A stretch of 64,000 nucleotides of DNA from Pseudoalteromonas shioyasakiensis (GCF_001550135.1 NZ_LRUE01000018.1:188540-252539); one strand, 5' to 3'. Counted from the first letter of the stretch, positions 9,150-21,431 are shown. The notes: generated by a model from the sequence alone, not told the origin. Numbers and translations are program-made.

Positions 9150-10147
9150 TTGGACTCTTTCGTTAAACGCTGCTTAGTCTGTGGAATAATAGTCTGCTCT
9201 ATCCACTGGCCAAGGGCTGTTAACTCTGGGTATTCTTTACTGACATTACTAATGTATGTAAGGGTTGGCAGCACATTATTCAAATAACCAGACTTACCGT
9301 CACGTAATTTTAAGCGGCAAAATATACCTGCAGCTTTTAAATGACGCTGCACGCCGGTTAAGTCAAACCAGCGCTTAAACATCGCAAATGAGGTGTCTTG
9401 CAATAGCTGTTGCTCGCTGAATTCGTCATAAGCGTAATGTAAAAGGTAATCTAGCTCTTGCTCTGGTAACTTGAAATAGCAATCCCTTAATAACGACACA
9501 AGGTCATAACACACAGGCCCTTGTACCGCATCTTGATAATCGATAATTGCCCATTGCTGCCCCGTGCGCATAATATTGCGGCTATGGAAGTCTCGGTGCA
9601 CTGTAACAATTGGTTGTTCAAGCGCATTGTTAACTAATAACTCACAAGCCTGTTGCCACATTTGCTGCTCATCAGCAGAAAGTTGCTCACCAATAAAGTT
9701 ATCGACTAACCAATCTCTAAAAATGCTCAGTTCAAATTGTAAAAACTCGCCATCAAATACTTTCATGTATTGGGCTGGCGGGATTTGCGCCCATTGTGCA
9801 CTTAACTTTATTAGATGTTTGTAGTGTAAAGTGCGGTCTTCGTCGCCCAGTAAATCAGCCAAATGAGTATTGCCTAAATCACTCAGCAAGAAGAAGCCTT
9901 GCTTTTCATCTGCTTGAAGAATTTTTGGTAATTTAAACCCATGCTGAGAAAACACTTTATTGAGTTCTATATAAGGCGTGTTATCTAATTTATCTGGATC
10001 TGAGTCCATGACAATATAGCTCTGATCACTTGTATTTACGCGGAAATAACGGCGAAAACTCGCATCCCCTGTGATGGCGGCTAATTGATATTCATCCTCT
10101 TTAAAATGAGGATTCAAAAACTGCTGTAAACTTTTATAACGATTCAT
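9146..10147 (-). CDS. amgK: N-acetylmuramate/N-acetylglucosamine kinase AmgK
   Basis: A 333-residue protein of the aminoglycoside-phosphotransferase fold. It has the N-terminal GDASFRRYFRV, the catalytic loop HRDFHSRNIM (residues ~185-194) and the metal site IIDYQDAVQGP. AmgK phosphorylates recycled MurNAc at the anomeric position for MurU. It is first in an amgK-murU-djlA run and diverges from lptD, as is common in gammaproteobacteria, placing cell-wall recycling beside outer-membrane assembly. Confidence 0.92.
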   Translation of the reverse strand: MNRYKSLQQFLNPHFKEDEYQLAAITGDASFRRYFRVNTSDQSYIVMDSDPDKLDNTPYIELNKVFSQHGFKLPKILQADEKQGFFLLSDLGNTHLADLLGDEDRTLHYKHLIKLSAQWAQIPPAQYMKVFDGEFLQFELSIFRDWLVDNFIGEQLSADEQQMWQQACELLVNNALEQPIVTVHRDFHSRNIMRTGQQWAIIDYQDAVQGPVCYDLVSLLRDCYFKLPEQELDYLLHYAYDEFSEQQLLQDTSFAMFKRWFDLTGVQRHLKAAGIFCRLKLRDGKSGYLNNVLPTLTYISNVSKEYPELTALGQWIEQTIIPQTKQRLTKESK

Positions 10148-10250
10148 TTAGTAAGATATCTATTTTTCACTAAGTCAATTACTGTATTTGCCATTGTTTT
10201 CCTTTATTATGTCTAGCTTATATCCAACCAAAGAGCATTAAGGTCATTAA

Positions 10251-12497
10251 ATGAGCAAAACCTGGGGCATAATGATGCTAAGCGTACTTAGCGCACCATC
10301 GTTCGCCGAAACTGAACTGACACACAATTTTTGTGGCACTTCAATGCAAACCAGAGCTTGGCAACCGCTCCCTGGCCTTGAACTTAATATGATCGATATC
10401 AAATCCGATGATATTGAACTATTGGGTACCCAAAGCGCAGAATTTACCGGTAATGTAGATATTAACACCCTAACGATGAATTTGTCCGCACAAAGTGCAC
10501 TGATTGACAAACAACGTGGGTTACTTAATGCAACCGGCCCTATCGTTTATCGCGATAAAGTAAGCCAAATTAATAGTTCTGGGCTCAATGCGGATTTAAA
10601 TAATTCTGAATTAAGCTTGCTTGGTGCTGATTATAAGCTCACCGACCAACTTGGTCATGGTGGCGCAGAAAAACTAACAGTCAACGAGTCTGGCCTAAAC
10701 CTGATGAACGCAAGCTTTACTACTTGCCCAGGCGAAACACCGGTGTGGGCGATTGAAGCTGACGAAATTGACTTATCAAGTGAAGATGGCTGGGGCGAAA
10801 CTCACAATACCGTATTACGGGTATTTGATACGCCGGTTCTGTATGTTCCTTATTTTACGTTTCCGTTAGATGACCGCCGTAAATCAGGTTTATTAACGCC
10901 TAACTTCTCTAGTTCAGGCCGCTACGGTATTGAAACCATCACTCCGTATTACTGGAATATTGCTCCAAATTACGACGCCACCATTACGCCTCGCTATATG
11001 TCTAAGCGCGGCTTGCAAATGATTGGTGAGTTCCGTTATTTAACTGAGCAAAACAACGGTCTCATTGCCGTTGAGTACCTAGATAAAGATGATGAAGAGC
11101 CAAATGTTGACTCTCGTTATCTATTCCATTGGCAGCAGCAAAGCTACTTTGGTGAGAACTGGCGCGGTAATATCGATATTACTAACGTTAGTGATGATAA
11201 TTACTTAACCGATTTAAATTCTGGCTACGCGACTCGCACAGACACTCAGTTATACCGCACGGGTTCACTCACCCACTTAGGTGACACTTGGCGCACCAAT
11301 ATTAAGCTACAGAGTTTTGAAGTACTTGGTGATCACCGCGAATCGTATGCGGCACTGCCACAAATTAGTTTTTCGCAAACTGATGCGTATGATTTTTATG
11401 GTGTTGATTTAACCCTTGATGGTGAGCTTAGTTATTTCACGAATGATGACGCAGTTATTGATGAAGCAAGCCGTGTTCACATAGAACCTAAAGCAAGCTT
11501 TGGTTATCAAGAATACGCATGGTCATTTTTATCTGAGTTCAGCGTGTTGCATACTGAATATAACCAGCATGGTGATTTAGCAGGGACAGACTACGACGAA
11601 AAAGTCACCCGCACCCTGCCAAAAGTGCGTTTATACAGCCAATTAAATTTTGAGCGTGATACTGCGTTTTTCTTCAAAGATGGTATTCAAACTCTTGAGC
11701 CACAAATTCAGTACTTGTATACGCCAAATAAAGACCAATCAAATATTGGCCTTTACGATACGGCAAAATTACAAGATGACTTTTTTGGTTTATTTAGAGA
11801 CCGTCGTTTCTCAAGTATCGACCGTATTGCCACTGCGAACCAATTTACGTTAGGTGCGACTACTCGCTTATTTAGCAATGAAAACGAAGAAGTATTTAAT
11901 TTCAGCGCAGGCCAAATCTTCTATTTAAGTGATGATGCAAAGCCTACATCACAAGGTATTAATGTTGATACTAACTACAATGCCTTGTTCGCAGCGCAAA
12001 CCATGTTACATTGGCACCGTCGCTGGTATCTATCAGGTGGTATTCAATACGACACTGATGGTAAAGAAATTATTCAATCAAATATCACCTTAGATTATAA
12101 AGGTGACGATAAACAGCTCGTGCAATTGAACCATCGCTATGCAAATGATGTCTCAGGCAATACAATCGAGCAAGTTGGTCTATTTACCAGCATTCCGCTA
12201 TCGCAAGATTGGCAGTTTGTTGGCAGCTATCACCGCGATTTAGAAAGTGGTCGTAGCATTGAGGTTTTCAGCGGTCTTCAGTATGAATCGTGCTGTTGGG
12301 CGTTTCAAATCACAGGCCGTCGTCAAATCGAAACAGATTTGAACCAGGCGATTGGTCAAGAGCAAGCAACCTTTGATACCAGTATTGGCTTCAATATCGT
12401 ATTAAAAGGGCTTGGAAGTAAAAGCCGTTATGATGCACAAAAATTATTACAACAAGGTATTTTTGGCTATCGTAGACCGTATTTTCTTAATAACTAG
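10251..12497 (+). CDS. lptD: LPS-assembly protein LptD
   Basis: A 748-residue outer-membrane beta-barrel protein that inserts lipopolysaccharide into the outer leaflet with LptE. It has a signal peptide (ending near SFA), an OstA/LptA-like N-terminal domain (about residues 45-150) and a C-terminal barrel rich in alternating aromatic strands. The cysteine pattern of LptD is kept: single cysteines near residues 26 and 160 and an adjacent pair (SCCW) near 680, which in E. coli form the maturation disulfides. SurA, encoded next, is the chaperone for LptD. Confidence 0.97.
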   Translation: MSKTWGIMMLSVLSAPSFAETELTHNFCGTSMQTRAWQPLPGLELNMIDIKSDDIELLGTQSAEFTGNVDINTLTMNLSAQSALIDKQRGLLNATGPIVYRDKVSQINSSGLNADLNNSELSLLGADYKLTDQLGHGGAEKLTVNESGLNLMNASFTTCPGETPVWAIEADEIDLSSEDGWGETHNTVLRVFDTPVLYVPYFTFPLDDRRKSGLLTPNFSSSGRYGIETITPYYWNIAPNYDATITPRYMSKRGLQMIGEFRYLTEQNNGLIAVEYLDKDDEEPNVDSRYLFHWQQQSYFGENWRGNIDITNVSDDNYLTDLNSGYATRTDTQLYRTGSLTHLGDTWRTNIKLQSFEVLGDHRESYAALPQISFSQTDAYDFYGVDLTLDGELSYFTNDDAVIDEASRVHIEPKASFGYQEYAWSFLSEFSVLHTEYNQHGDLAGTDYDEKVTRTLPKVRLYSQLNFERDTAFFFKDGIQTLEPQIQYLYTPNKDQSNIGLYDTAKLQDDFFGLFRDRRFSSIDRIATANQFTLGATTRLFSNENEEVFNFSAGQIFYLSDDAKPTSQGINVDTNYNALFAAQTMLHWHRRWYLSGGIQYDTDGKEIIQSNITLDYKGDDKQLVQLNHRYANDVSGNTIEQVGLFTSIPLSQDWQFVGSYHRDLESGRSIEVFSGLQYESCCWAFQITGRRQIETDLNQAIGQEQATFDTSIGFNIVLKGLGSKSRYDAQKLLQQGIFGYRRPYFLNN

Positions 12498-12533
12498 TAC
12501 CGCAGTACTATTAGCAAGAGTATTAGAAAAAGT

Positions 12534-13826
12534 ATGAATTTAAAAAAATTATTTGCATCTGCATTATTAACAGTTGGCCTTTGCCAAAGCGTTTTCGCAA
12601 AACCTGTCGAAATTGACAAAGTCGTTGGTGTAGTTAACCAAGGTGTTATTTTACAAAGTGAAGTAGACACCATTATCAATCGCGTAAAAACTCAAGCTCA
12701 AGAGCAAGGTCAGCAATTACCTTCTGATGATACGCTTCGTATTCAAGCAATCGAGCGTTTAGTAAACCAAACTCTGATGATGCAACTTGCTGAGCGCATG
12801 GGTTTAGAAATCTCTGACTCTCAGTTAGACCAAACACTTGAAAATATGGCTCGTGAGCAAGGCGGTACAATCGCTGATTTACGTCGCACTATCGAGGCAT
12901 CAGGCGAGAGCTACCCAGCATACCGTGAAGAAATTCGTAAAGAAATCACCACGCAACAAGTAATGCGTGCGAACGTTGACCGCCGTATTTACATTAGCCC
13001 ACAAGAAATCGATAACCTTCTTAAAATCATGGAAACTCAAGGCAAGAATGCCGAAGAGTATGATATTGGTCATATCTTGATTGATATCCCAAGTGATGCA
13101 ACAGCTGATGAAATCACCAGTGCTAAAACACGTGCAGATAAAGTTATCGAGTTTTTAAAAGAAGGCAAAGAGTTCAAGCGTATCGCTATTTCATCTTCTA
13201 GCGGTTCAAAAGCCCTTGAAGGTGGTCAGCTAGGTTGGATGAGCATCAACGAAATGCCATCACTATTTGCTGAAGCGGTAAAAGGCCATAAAAAAGACGA
13301 TATCGTTGGCCCGCTTCGTTCAGGTGCTGGTTTCCACATCATTAAAGTGCAAGATGTTCGTGGTCGCCAAGTTGTTGAAACAACAGAGGTTCGCTCACGT
13401 CACATCTTAATTAAGCCTTCTATCATCTTAAGCGAAGAAAAAGCGCGTGACATGCTAAAAGGTTTTGCTAAAGAGCTACGTGAAGGTAAAGCTGACTTTG
13501 GTGAACTTGCTAAAGAATACTCTGAAGATCCGGGTTCAGCATTAAAAGGTGGTGAGTACGATTGGACTGATCCAAGCACCTATGTACCAGAATTTAAAAA
13601 TACCCTGCTTTCTCTAGATAAAAATGAAATCAGTGAGCCATTCAGAACACAGTTTGGTTGGCACATTGTACAGCTACTTGATAAGCGTGTAGCTGATAAA
13701 ACAGAGCAAGCTAAGCGTAACCGCGCTCACCAACTACTGTTTAATCGTAAATTTAAAGAAGAAAGTTTCAACTGGCAGCAAGAAATGCGTGAACAAGCGC
13801 ACGTTGATATTTTCCCAACAGAATAA
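12534..13826 (+). CDS. surA: Periplasmic chaperone/peptidyl-prolyl isomerase SurA
   Basis: A 430-residue protein with a signal peptide (cleaved near VFA-KPV), an N-terminal chaperone domain ([18 protein letters not shown]) and two parvulin domains (about residues 175-280 and 285-385, the second with SRHILIKPS and GGEYDWTDP). SurA escorts outer-membrane proteins including LptD. It lies 36 bp downstream of lptD and 5 bp upstream of pdxA. Confidence 0.97.
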   Translation: MNLKKLFASALLTVGLCQSVFAKPVEIDKVVGVVNQGVILQSEVDTIINRVKTQAQEQGQQLPSDDTLRIQAIERLVNQTLMMQLAERMGLEISDSQLDQTLENMAREQGGTIADLRRTIEASGESYPAYREEIRKEITTQQVMRANVDRRIYISPQEIDNLLKIMETQGKNAEEYDIGHILIDIPSDATADEITSAKTRADKVIEFLKEGKEFKRIAISSSSGSKALEGGQLGWMSINEMPSLFAEAVKGHKKDDIVGPLRSGAGFHIIKVQDVRGRQVVETTEVRSRHILIKPSIILSEEKARDMLKGFAKELREGKADFGELAKEYSEDPGSALKGGEYDWTDPSTYVPEFKNTLLSLDKNEISEPFRTQFGWHIVQLLDKRVADKTEQAKRNRAHQLLFNRKFKEESFNWQQEMREQAHVDIFPTE

Positions 13827-13831
13827 AAATT

Positions 13832-14824
13832 ATGACCATTAGAATTGCAATTACCCCAGGTGAGCCAGCCGGTATTGGCCCTGATTTACTTATCAAGTTA
13901 GCCCAGCACCAGTGGGATGCCCAACTGGTGGTGATTGCTGATGGCGCGCTGTTAAAACAGCGCGCTAAGTTGCTTGGTTTAGATATCAATTTAATTGACT
14001 TCGATGACAGCCAAGCACCAAGCATTGCCCCTGCAGGCAGCGTTTACTTACATCAAGTAGATTTAGGCTCTGATGTTGAAGTGGGCGTACTTAATGACGC
14101 CAATGGTCAATATGTGCTGGATACACTGCGCATTGCCAGTGAAAAAAATATGGATGGTACCTTTGCCGCTGTTGTTACAGGCCCTGTGCATAAAGGGATT
14201 ATCAACAAAGCAGGTATCTCATTCAGCGGTCACACTGAGTATTTTGCGCAGCAATCGAATACTGCCGATGTAGTGATGTTGTTAGCTACAGAAGGCTTAC
14301 GTGTGGCGCTTGTTACAACGCATATACCGCTTGCTTATGTATCGCGCGCAATCACCGTTGAACGTTTAAGTAAAGTTGCCACTATTTTAAACCATGACTT
14401 ACAAACTAAGTTTGGTATTGAAAAACCGCGTATCCTCGTATGTGGTCTAAACCCACATGCTGGCGAAGATGGTCATTTAGGCACTGAAGAAATTGATACC
14501 ATAGCGCCAACGTTAGAGCTGTTAAATAATCAAGGCATGAACTTAATTGGACCATTGCCTGCTGATACCTTGTTCCAAGATAAATACCTTTCGCAAGCAG
14601 ATGCCGTGCTTGCAATGTATCACGATCAGGGATTACCTGTGCTAAAATACAAAGGTTTCGGCAATTCGGTCAACATCACCCTTGGCCTGCCATTTATTCG
14701 CACCTCAGTAGATCACGGTACGGCTCTCGATTTAGCCGGCACAGGCACTGCTGATGTAGGTAGTTTTGAATTAGCGATCCGCGAAGCAATTAAGCTCGCC
14801 CATGAAAAAGCACAGAATCAATGA
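13832..14824 (+). CDS. pdxA: 4-hydroxythreonine-4-phosphate dehydrogenase PdxA
   Basis: A 330-residue enzyme of pyridoxal-phosphate synthesis that oxidises 4-phosphohydroxy-threonine. It shows the N-terminal [13 protein letters not shown], the metal-binding histidines in SGHTEYFA and [11 protein letters not shown], and the C-terminal [16 protein letters not shown]. The stop overlaps the rsmA start (ATGA), which supports translational coupling in the operon. Confidence 0.97.
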   Translation: MTIRIAITPGEPAGIGPDLLIKLAQHQWDAQLVVIADGALLKQRAKLLGLDINLIDFDDSQAPSIAPAGSVYLHQVDLGSDVEVGVLNDANGQYVLDTLRIASEKNMDGTFAAVVTGPVHKGIINKAGISFSGHTEYFAQQSNTADVVMLLATEGLRVALVTTHIPLAYVSRAITVERLSKVATILNHDLQTKFGIEKPRILVCGLNPHAGEDGHLGTEEIDTIAPTLELLNNQGMNLIGPLPADTLFQDKYLSQADAVLAMYHDQGLPVLKYKGFGNSVNITLGLPFIRTSVDHGTALDLAGTGTADVGSFELAIREAIKLAHEKAQNQ

Positions 14825-15627
14825 CAGATAAAGTACATTTAGGACACCGCGCTCGTAAGCGTTTTGGTCAAAACTTTTTAAACGATGACATGATCATCGA
14901 CAAAATCGTCACGGCTATCGATCCTAAACCTGAAGACAATTTAGTAGAAATCGGCCCGGGTCTTGGTGCAATCACTGAACCAGTCGCTGATTTAAGTGGT
15001 CACCTAACGGTTGTTGAGCTAGATAAAGACTTAGCAGAACGTTTAACGAGCCACCCATTCTTAGGGCCAAAGTTAACAGTGCATCAAGGCGATGCAATGA
15101 AATTCGATTTTAGCTCTTTGATCAAGTCTGACGAAAAGTTAAAGATTTTTGGTAACTTACCATACAACGTTTCGACTCCGCTGCTATTCCATTTATTTGA
15201 GTTCGCAGATAACGTAGAGCACATGCACTTTATGCTGCAAAAAGAAGTGGTCAAACGTATGGTCGCAGGCCCGGGCAGTAAAGCATTTGGTCGCTTAAGC
15301 GTGATGACACAATATTACTGTCACGCAATGCCAGTGATTGATGTGCCGCCAGAGTGCTTTAAACCAGCACCTAAAGTAGATTCAGCGGTTATTCGCTTGA
15401 TCCCTAAAAAGCCTGAGCAACGTTCAGCTAAAAGCACTAAGCTATTAAACACGGTATGTTTAGAAGCCTTTAATCAACGCCGTAAGACTCTGCGTAATAG
15501 TTTATCTAACTTACTTACAGCTGAAGAACTAACAAGCATAGGCATTGATATCACTCTGCGTGCTGAAAGCCTGTCTTTACAACAATTTATTGATATAGCT
15601 AATTGGATTTATGACAACAAGCAGTAA
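14821..15627 (+). CDS. rsmA: 16S rRNA dimethyladenosine transferase RsmA (KsgA)
   Basis: A 268-residue SAM-dependent methyltransferase that dimethylates A1518 and A1519 in 16S rRNA. Visible motifs are RKRFGQNFL at the N-terminus, the SAM site [10 protein letters not shown] and the catalytic [11 protein letters not shown] near residue 113. Its 3' end overlaps the apaG start by 17 bases. Confidence 0.97.
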   Translation: MTDKVHLGHRARKRFGQNFLNDDMIIDKIVTAIDPKPEDNLVEIGPGLGAITEPVADLSGHLTVVELDKDLAERLTSHPFLGPKLTVHQGDAMKFDFSSLIKSDEKLKIFGNLPYNVSTPLLFHLFEFADNVEHMHFMLQKEVVKRMVAGPGSKAFGRLSVMTQYYCHAMPVIDVPPECFKPAPKVDSAVIRLIPKKPEQRSAKSTKLLNTVCLEAFNQRRKTLRNSLSNLLTAEELTSIGIDITLRAESLSLQQFIDIANWIYDNKQ

Positions 15628-16000
15628 TTTAGGTTCTCCAATTAAGGTGTCGGTTGAGACCTTCTATGTAGAAGGTCAATCAGAGCCTGAACAAGATAAA
15701 TACGTTTTTGCTTACTCAATCACCATTAAAAACCACAGTTTATGCAGTGCTAAGCTATTGAGTCGTTACTGGTTAATTACCGATGCCAACGGCAAAGAAG
15801 TGGAAGTGCAAGGTGAAGGAGTTGTGGGTGAAACACCGACCATTGCCCCAGGTGAAAGCTACAAATACACCAGCGGTGCAGTGCTTGATACCCCTGTCGG
15901 GACGATGCAAGGTCATTACACCATGCGTAACGAATTTGGCACTGAGTTTGAAGCGCCAATCGAGGTGTTTCGTTTAGCCCGCCCAAACATTTTGCACTAG
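15611..16000 (+). CDS. apaG: ApaG (DUF525) protein
   Basis: A 129-residue immunoglobulin-like beta protein with the family features [29 protein letters not shown] and [21 protein letters not shown]. Its biochemical role is not settled. The start is inside the end of rsmA and apaH begins 6 bp after its stop, the classic ksgA-apaG-apaH order. Confidence 0.95.
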   Translation: MTTSSNLGSPIKVSVETFYVEGQSEPEQDKYVFAYSITIKNHSLCSAKLLSRYWLITDANGKEVEVQGEGVVGETPTIAPGESYKYTSGAVLDTPVGTMQGHYTMRNEFGTEFEAPIEVFRLARPNILH

Positions 16001-16006
16001 GTAATA

Positions 16007-16822
16007 ATGGCTGACTACGCAATTGGTGACTTACAAGGTTGTTACAGTGAATTTGATGCGTTACTAAAACGTGTCAACTTCAACCCAAGCCAAGATCACC
16101 TTTACTTAGTTGGCGATATTGTTGCTCGAGGCCCTGATTCACTCGCTTGCCTCGAGCGCCTTCATACTATGCAAGGCAGTGTAACTATTACTCTTGGTAA
16201 TCATGATTTACACCTAATTGCTTGTCATTATCTAAATAAACCAGCAAATCCAAAAGATAAGCTTGCAGATGTTTTTGACAGCCCAAAGCGCCCTGAATAT
16301 ATTCACTTTTTGCAACAACAGCCATTAGCTATTTGGCTTGAACGCTATGACATGCTGATAAGCCATGCTGGCTTAAACCCAAATTGGTCAATAAAAAAAG
16401 CATTAAAACGCGCTCGCTTTGCCGAAAGTTGCTACCAAGGTAATGATGCCCATCATTACTTTGCCAATATGTATGACCCCCACCCATTAGAATGGCAATC
16501 AACGCTACCTAACGAGGCTAAATTTCGTTATATCGTTAATTACTTCACACGCATGCGCTTCGTTAATTTGCTTGGTGAACTCGATTTCAGCAATAAAACC
16601 AGCATTAGTGAAGATAGCTCAATAATCCCTTGGTTTGAGCATCCGAGTATAAGTAAGCTCAAGCAACAGATCACATTTGGTCATTGGGCTGCTTTAGAAG
16701 GTAAAGTTAAAGCCGAAAATATTCATGCCCTCGACACTGGCTGTGTATGGGGAGGCGCGATGACCCTCATGGAACTCAGTCAAAAAGACTGTTTTGTCGA
16801 AAAATCCCACTCTTTTATCTAA
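16007..16822 (+). CDS. apaH: Bis(5'-nucleosyl)-tetraphosphatase ApaH
   Basis: A 271-residue metallophosphatase that cleaves Ap4A symmetrically and removes Np4 caps from RNA. The metal-binding signature is complete: GDLQGC, GDIVARGPDS, GNHDLH and ISHAGLNP. It is the last gene of the lptD operon. Confidence 0.97.
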   Translation: MADYAIGDLQGCYSEFDALLKRVNFNPSQDHLYLVGDIVARGPDSLACLERLHTMQGSVTITLGNHDLHLIACHYLNKPANPKDKLADVFDSPKRPEYIHFLQQQPLAIWLERYDMLISHAGLNPNWSIKKALKRARFAESCYQGNDAHHYFANMYDPHPLEWQSTLPNEAKFRYIVNYFTRMRFVNLLGELDFSNKTSISEDSSIIPWFEHPSISKLKQQITFGHWAALEGKVKAENIHALDTGCVWGGAMTLMELSQKDCFVEKSHSFI

Positions 16823-16963
16823 ATAAACTGAAAAATAGCTGAACATCTGTTAGATTTATAACAATTAAAGTTAATTTAATTTAAAGCTAATTAAATTTAA
16901 ATACTTAACTAATTGGCAACCTTGCCGATAAGTGATGATTAGTACTATTTTCTGGAATTACAT

Positions 16964-18979
16964 ATGAACTTGACCGTTAGACAGCGTATTTGGGGTGGCT
17001 TTATTGTTATTACGTTACTCCTGCTATTTATTGGTGGTAACTCGTTGATCAGAATTACCAACATTGATCAATCGACACAGCGAGTTAATCAGCTGTCATT
17101 ACCGGCTCTCGATAAAAGTTATGAATTGCAGGTTGAATTCATCCTGATGAGTAAATCAGCGCAAGCTAGCTTTTACACCACATCACAAGATGAATTAGCA
17201 ACTATTCGCAAGAACTTTACCGAGCAGAAAAAACGTTACGATAGCTCTTATCAAGACCTACAACAAATAGTGAGTAACGACCCTAAATTAAAACAAAGCA
17301 GTCAAGAAGTTGAGCAAACTTATAAGCGCTTTGCCAAGTCTGTCGATAACCTTTTTAAAGATAAACAAACTCAACTTGAACTTAACAATATGCTGCGCAC
17401 CCAGCTTGAAGATATTGAGATCAGCGCAGAAGATGCTAACTCTGTTGTGCTTGATATAATTGATATTGATGGCCTTGAAGAAAACAATTCACGTGCCTAC
17501 CAAGCTGCTAACAACATGGAAAACAACTTCCAGTCGGTAGTGACTAACAGTACCGATATGCTAACGGTTAAAACTCTTAACACGTTAGATATCGTTAAAA
17601 ACGAACAAGTTTATTATCTAGAAGAAGTAGAGCGAAGCCTTGGCCTAATCCGCCCTGCTATCATTGAAAGTAATGCTGATTTATATAACGACCTAAACAG
17701 TTATGTTGAAAACCTTGTAAATAACGTACGTGGCAACAACAGCCTATCAGCAAATAAAAAGCGTTTAATTGATGCAATTGCACAAACTCAAGCTGAGCTA
17801 GCCAATGCAGAAAAATCAACCACTGAGGCCCTAAAACAACTTAAAGAGCTTGTTGACCAAGCAACGGTACTTGCCTTTGACTTACAGCAAGATGTAAGTG
17901 GTAACGTATCTACGGCAACCATCTGGACTTGGATTGCCATGGTTATCGCCACTTTAATTGCAATTGCTGTTGCAGCAATTACTGTTAGCCGTATTACTAA
18001 ACCACTTTCTGAAGTAAACCGTATCCTTGATATTGTTGCTAGCGGTGATATGACTCAACGCCTAGACGACTCAGCTAAAGACGAATTCGGTGAGTTATCA
18101 CGTAGTTGTAATACGCTAATCGAAAGTTTACGTACACTTATTCAAGGCATTATCTCTCGCTCAACCCAGCTTGCTGCGGCCTCTGAAGAAACTTCAGCAA
18201 TCACTGAAGAATCAAGCCAAGCTATTCGTAACCAACAAGCACAAGTTGAACAAGCTGCTACAGCAACCACGGAAATGAGCAGTACATCACAAGCGGTAAG
18301 CAGCAGTGCTCAACAGGCACTTAGCGAAATCAAGAACGCTGATAAAGAAGCTGACCGTGTTAAAGGTATTTCTTCGCAAAACAAAGCGACTATCGAACAA
18401 CTTGCCCGTGAAGTTGATGATGCTTCACAAGTTATCAATAAGCTACACAAAGATAGCGCATCAATTGGTGGCATCTTAGATGTTATTCGTGGCATTGCAG
18501 AGCAAACAAACCTACTTGCACTTAATGCAGCCATTGAAGCAGCCCGTGCCGGTGAACAAGGCCGAGGCTTCGCCGTAGTTGCTGACGAAGTGCGCTCTCT
18601 AGCGAGCAAGACTCAAGAATCGACCCAAGAGATCCAAGCGATGATTGAATCGCTTCAGGTTGGCGCTGAGGCTGCTGTATCAGCAATGTCGAAAGGTAAA
18701 CAACAAGCTGAGTCATGTGTTGAGCAATCAGACCTTGCAAATACCGCCCTTGATTCAATCACTGCAGCAGTTGCGCAAGCTCATAACGTAAGTGAAGAGA
18801 TTTCAACAGCCGCTCATGAGCAACAGCAAGTTTCACAAGAAATTAGCGAACGCTTAGAGTCGATAGTAGCAATTGCTGAACAAACAGCTGAAGGCGCAAA
18901 CCAAACCAATATTTCAAGTTCAGAAGTTGCTAAATTAGCGGAAGAACTACGTTTATCGGTGGATGCGTTTAAAGTTTAA
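16964..18979 (+). CDS. Methyl-accepting chemotaxis protein
   Basis: A 671-residue receptor. Membrane segments lie at about residues 11-31 and 322-344, enclosing a long, mostly helical periplasmic sensor of about 290 residues. A HAMP domain follows (about 345-398), then a signalling domain whose hairpin tip is [32 protein letters not shown] (only key residues matter: E, R and the AGEQG turn). There are no strong hints about the ligand, and no pentapeptide for CheR binding is present at the C-terminus (ends SVDAFKV). It stands alone, followed by a heptamer array and a terminator. Confidence 0.95.
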   Translation: MNLTVRQRIWGGFIVITLLLLFIGGNSLIRITNIDQSTQRVNQLSLPALDKSYELQVEFILMSKSAQASFYTTSQDELATIRKNFTEQKKRYDSSYQDLQQIVSNDPKLKQSSQEVEQTYKRFAKSVDNLFKDKQTQLELNNMLRTQLEDIEISAEDANSVVLDIIDIDGLEENNSRAYQAANNMENNFQSVVTNSTDMLTVKTLNTLDIVKNEQVYYLEEVERSLGLIRPAIIESNADLYNDLNSYVENLVNNVRGNNSLSANKKRLIDAIAQTQAELANAEKSTTEALKQLKELVDQATVLAFDLQQDVSGNVSTATIWTWIAMVIATLIAIAVAAITVSRITKPLSEVNRILDIVASGDMTQRLDDSAKDEFGELSRSCNTLIESLRTLIQGIISRSTQLAAASEETSAITEESSQAIRNQQAQVEQAATATTEMSSTSQAVSSSAQQALSEIKNADKEADRVKGISSQNKATIEQLAREVDDASQVINKLHKDSASIGGILDVIRGIAEQTNLLALNAAIEAARAGEQGRGFAVVADEVRSLASKTQESTQEIQAMIESLQVGAEAAVSAMSKGKQQAESCVEQSDLANTALDSITAAVAQAHNVSEEISTAAHEQQQVSQEISERLESIVAIAEQTAEGANQTNISSSEVAKLAEELRLSVDAFKV

Positions 18980-18990
18980 GAAGCTGTAAA

Positions 18991-19095
18991 CGAGTTACGA
19001 GTTACGAGTTACGAGTTACGAGTTACGAGTTACGAGTTACGAGTTACGAGTTACGAGTTACGAGTTACGAGTTACGAGTTACGAGTTACGAGTTA
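18991..19095 (+). repeat. Perfect 7-bp tandem array, CGAGTTA x15
   Basis: Exactly fifteen head-to-tail copies of CGAGTTA, with no mismatch, begin 11 bp after the chemotaxis receptor stop codon and end 13 bp before its terminator stem. The array would lie in the 3' untranslated part of the mRNA. The unit length (7) is not a codon multiple. Confidence 0.98.
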
Positions 19096-19108
19096 ACAAA
19101 TATAGAAG

Positions 19109-19139
19109 CCGTGTTTGTGAATGCAAACACGGTTTTTTT
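19109..19139 (+). terminator. Intrinsic terminator of the chemotaxis receptor gene
   Basis: A 9-bp stem CCGTGTTTG/CAAACACGG with a 6-base loop followed by seven T. Confidence 0.9.
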
Positions 19140-19172
19140 GTATCTATCAACTTTATAAGGTGTTTTTCAGGC

Positions 19173-19199
19173 ATAAAAAAACCGCAACGAGTGCGGTTT
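19173..19199 (-). terminator. Intrinsic terminator of the DUF3718 gene
   Basis: Read on the minus strand, an 8-bp stem AAACCGCA/TGCGGTTT with a 5-base loop, followed by a T run. Confidence 0.85.
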
Positions 19200-19222
19200 C
19201 TTAAATTCTATTTGCGTTTCAA

Positions 19223-19600
19223 TTAAAGGCCTGCGCGGTCTTTAATAACAGCGATTAGTGGAGAACCACCGTGGCCGTTTGATTCTGCCCATGCGATGTC
19301 TGCACCGTCTTCTAAAGAGCTTTTAGATAAGTTCTTAACGATGTATTCACCAGCATCCGCAGCGCCGCTTTCAATTGCATGACGAAGCATATTGTTGCCG
19401 TTACATTTTACAGCATCAAAGATGTTACGAATTTTCACACGTGAGCTTTTAAGCTTACTACGTAAACGGTTTTTATCATCAGCTGCGATGTACTCACAGA
19501 TAGAAACCGCTAATTGATCATCAGCTTTTGCTGGTGCTGTATACGCAACTGACGCTGAAACAACAGCCGCTGCAAGTAACATATTTGGTAACTTCATCAT
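19223..19600 (-). CDS. DUF3718 family exported protein
   Basis: A 125-residue secreted protein with a clear signal peptide (LLAAAVVSASVAYTAPAKA) and two cysteines (SICEY near residue 34 and VKCNGNN near 66) that could pair. The pattern of a core LSVCEYV..DDKNRLR...C.G.LLRHA matches the DUF3718 family seen in Alteromonadales and Vibrionales. No function is known to me. It has its own terminator. Confidence 0.8.
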   Translation of the reverse strand: MMKLPNMLLAAAVVSASVAYTAPAKADDQLAVSICEYIAADDKNRLRSKLKSSRVKIRNIFDAVKCNGNNMLRHAIESGAADAGEYIVKNLSKSSLEDGADIAWAESNGHGGSPLIAVIKDRAGL

Positions 19601-19679
19601 ATTTTGCCCTTATGTAATACTTTCTTCTTACCAAGATTGTGTAATATTGTACCAACTAATTAATTTTACCGCAATAATG

Positions 19680-20171
19680 TTACGAGTTTTTGTACAGGGT
19701 TACAAAAGTATACGAGTAAGGGTTTTTGTTATCAGGCTGATGCTTTTCTTGCTCGGCAACTGTCCAATTAGCAACACTTTCGTAATCTGGGAACTGCGTA
19801 TCACCGGCCACTTCAAGGTCGATGAATGTTAAGTATAGACGATCTGCTTGAGATAGAAATTGTTCGTATATATTTCCGCCACCTATAATCATTACTTCTT
19901 CAACATCAGCAACCAATTCCAGCGCAGCCTCTGGTGAAGTAACCACCTCAATACCTTCAGCTGTGTAATCAGCATTACGCGTGATAATAATATTTTGACG
20001 ACCCGGTAAAGGCCGACCTATTGATTCAAATGTTTTACGGCCCATGATCACAGGCTTTGCCATGGTTACTTTTTTAAAGTGTTGCAGATCGGCGGGTAAA
20101 TGCCATGGCATTTGGTTGTCTTGGCCAATTACTCTGTTATTTGCCATAGCAGCAATCATTGAAATTTTCAC
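19680..20171 (-). CDS. folA: Dihydrofolate reductase FolA
   Basis: A 163-residue enzyme that reduces dihydrofolate with NADPH. It has ISMIAAMANNRVIG, the catalytic loop NQMPWHLPADL (Asp equivalent at PADL), GRKTFESIGRPLPGR and IGGGNIYEQFL. I use the GTG at 20171 because AAGG sits six bases upstream and the N-terminus then matches E. coli. A longer frame to 20216 would run through the obgE terminator, and an ATG at 20159 lacks a ribosome site. Confidence 0.95.
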   Translation of the reverse strand: MKISMIAAMANNRVIGQDNQMPWHLPADLQHFKKVTMAKPVIMGRKTFESIGRPLPGRQNIIITRNADYTAEGIEVVTSPEAALELVADVEEVMIIGGGNIYEQFLSQADRLYLTFIDLEVAGDTQFPDYESVANWTVAEQEKHQPDNKNPYSYTFVTLYKNS

Positions 20172-20201
20172 ACTAAACCTTAATACTTTTTTCTTATTAA
20201 T

Positions 20202-20226
20202 AAAAAAGGAGCGCATGGCTCCTTTT
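20202..20226 (-). terminator. Intrinsic terminator of obgE
   Basis: A 9-bp stem (20204-20212 with 20218-20226), 5-base loop, and a T run on the minus strand. It separates obgE from folA. Confidence 0.85.
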
Positions 20227-20238
20227 CAGTTTTAAATT

Positions 20239-21399
<1,161 letters not shown>

Positions 21400-21431
21400 T
21401 CACTTTAAGATTGGCTTGTTAATAACTCTAT

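Noticed and set aside
18991..19095. CRISPR array
   Set aside because: The unit is 7 bp with no spacers and no cas genes nearby; it is a simple tandem repeat.
19640..19832. Small plus-strand frame over the folA end
   Set aside because: Shadow of folA; no ribosome site or family resemblance.
20172..20216. 15-codon N-terminal extension of folA
   Set aside because: It would start inside the obgE terminator; GTG at 20171 has a proper ribosome site.
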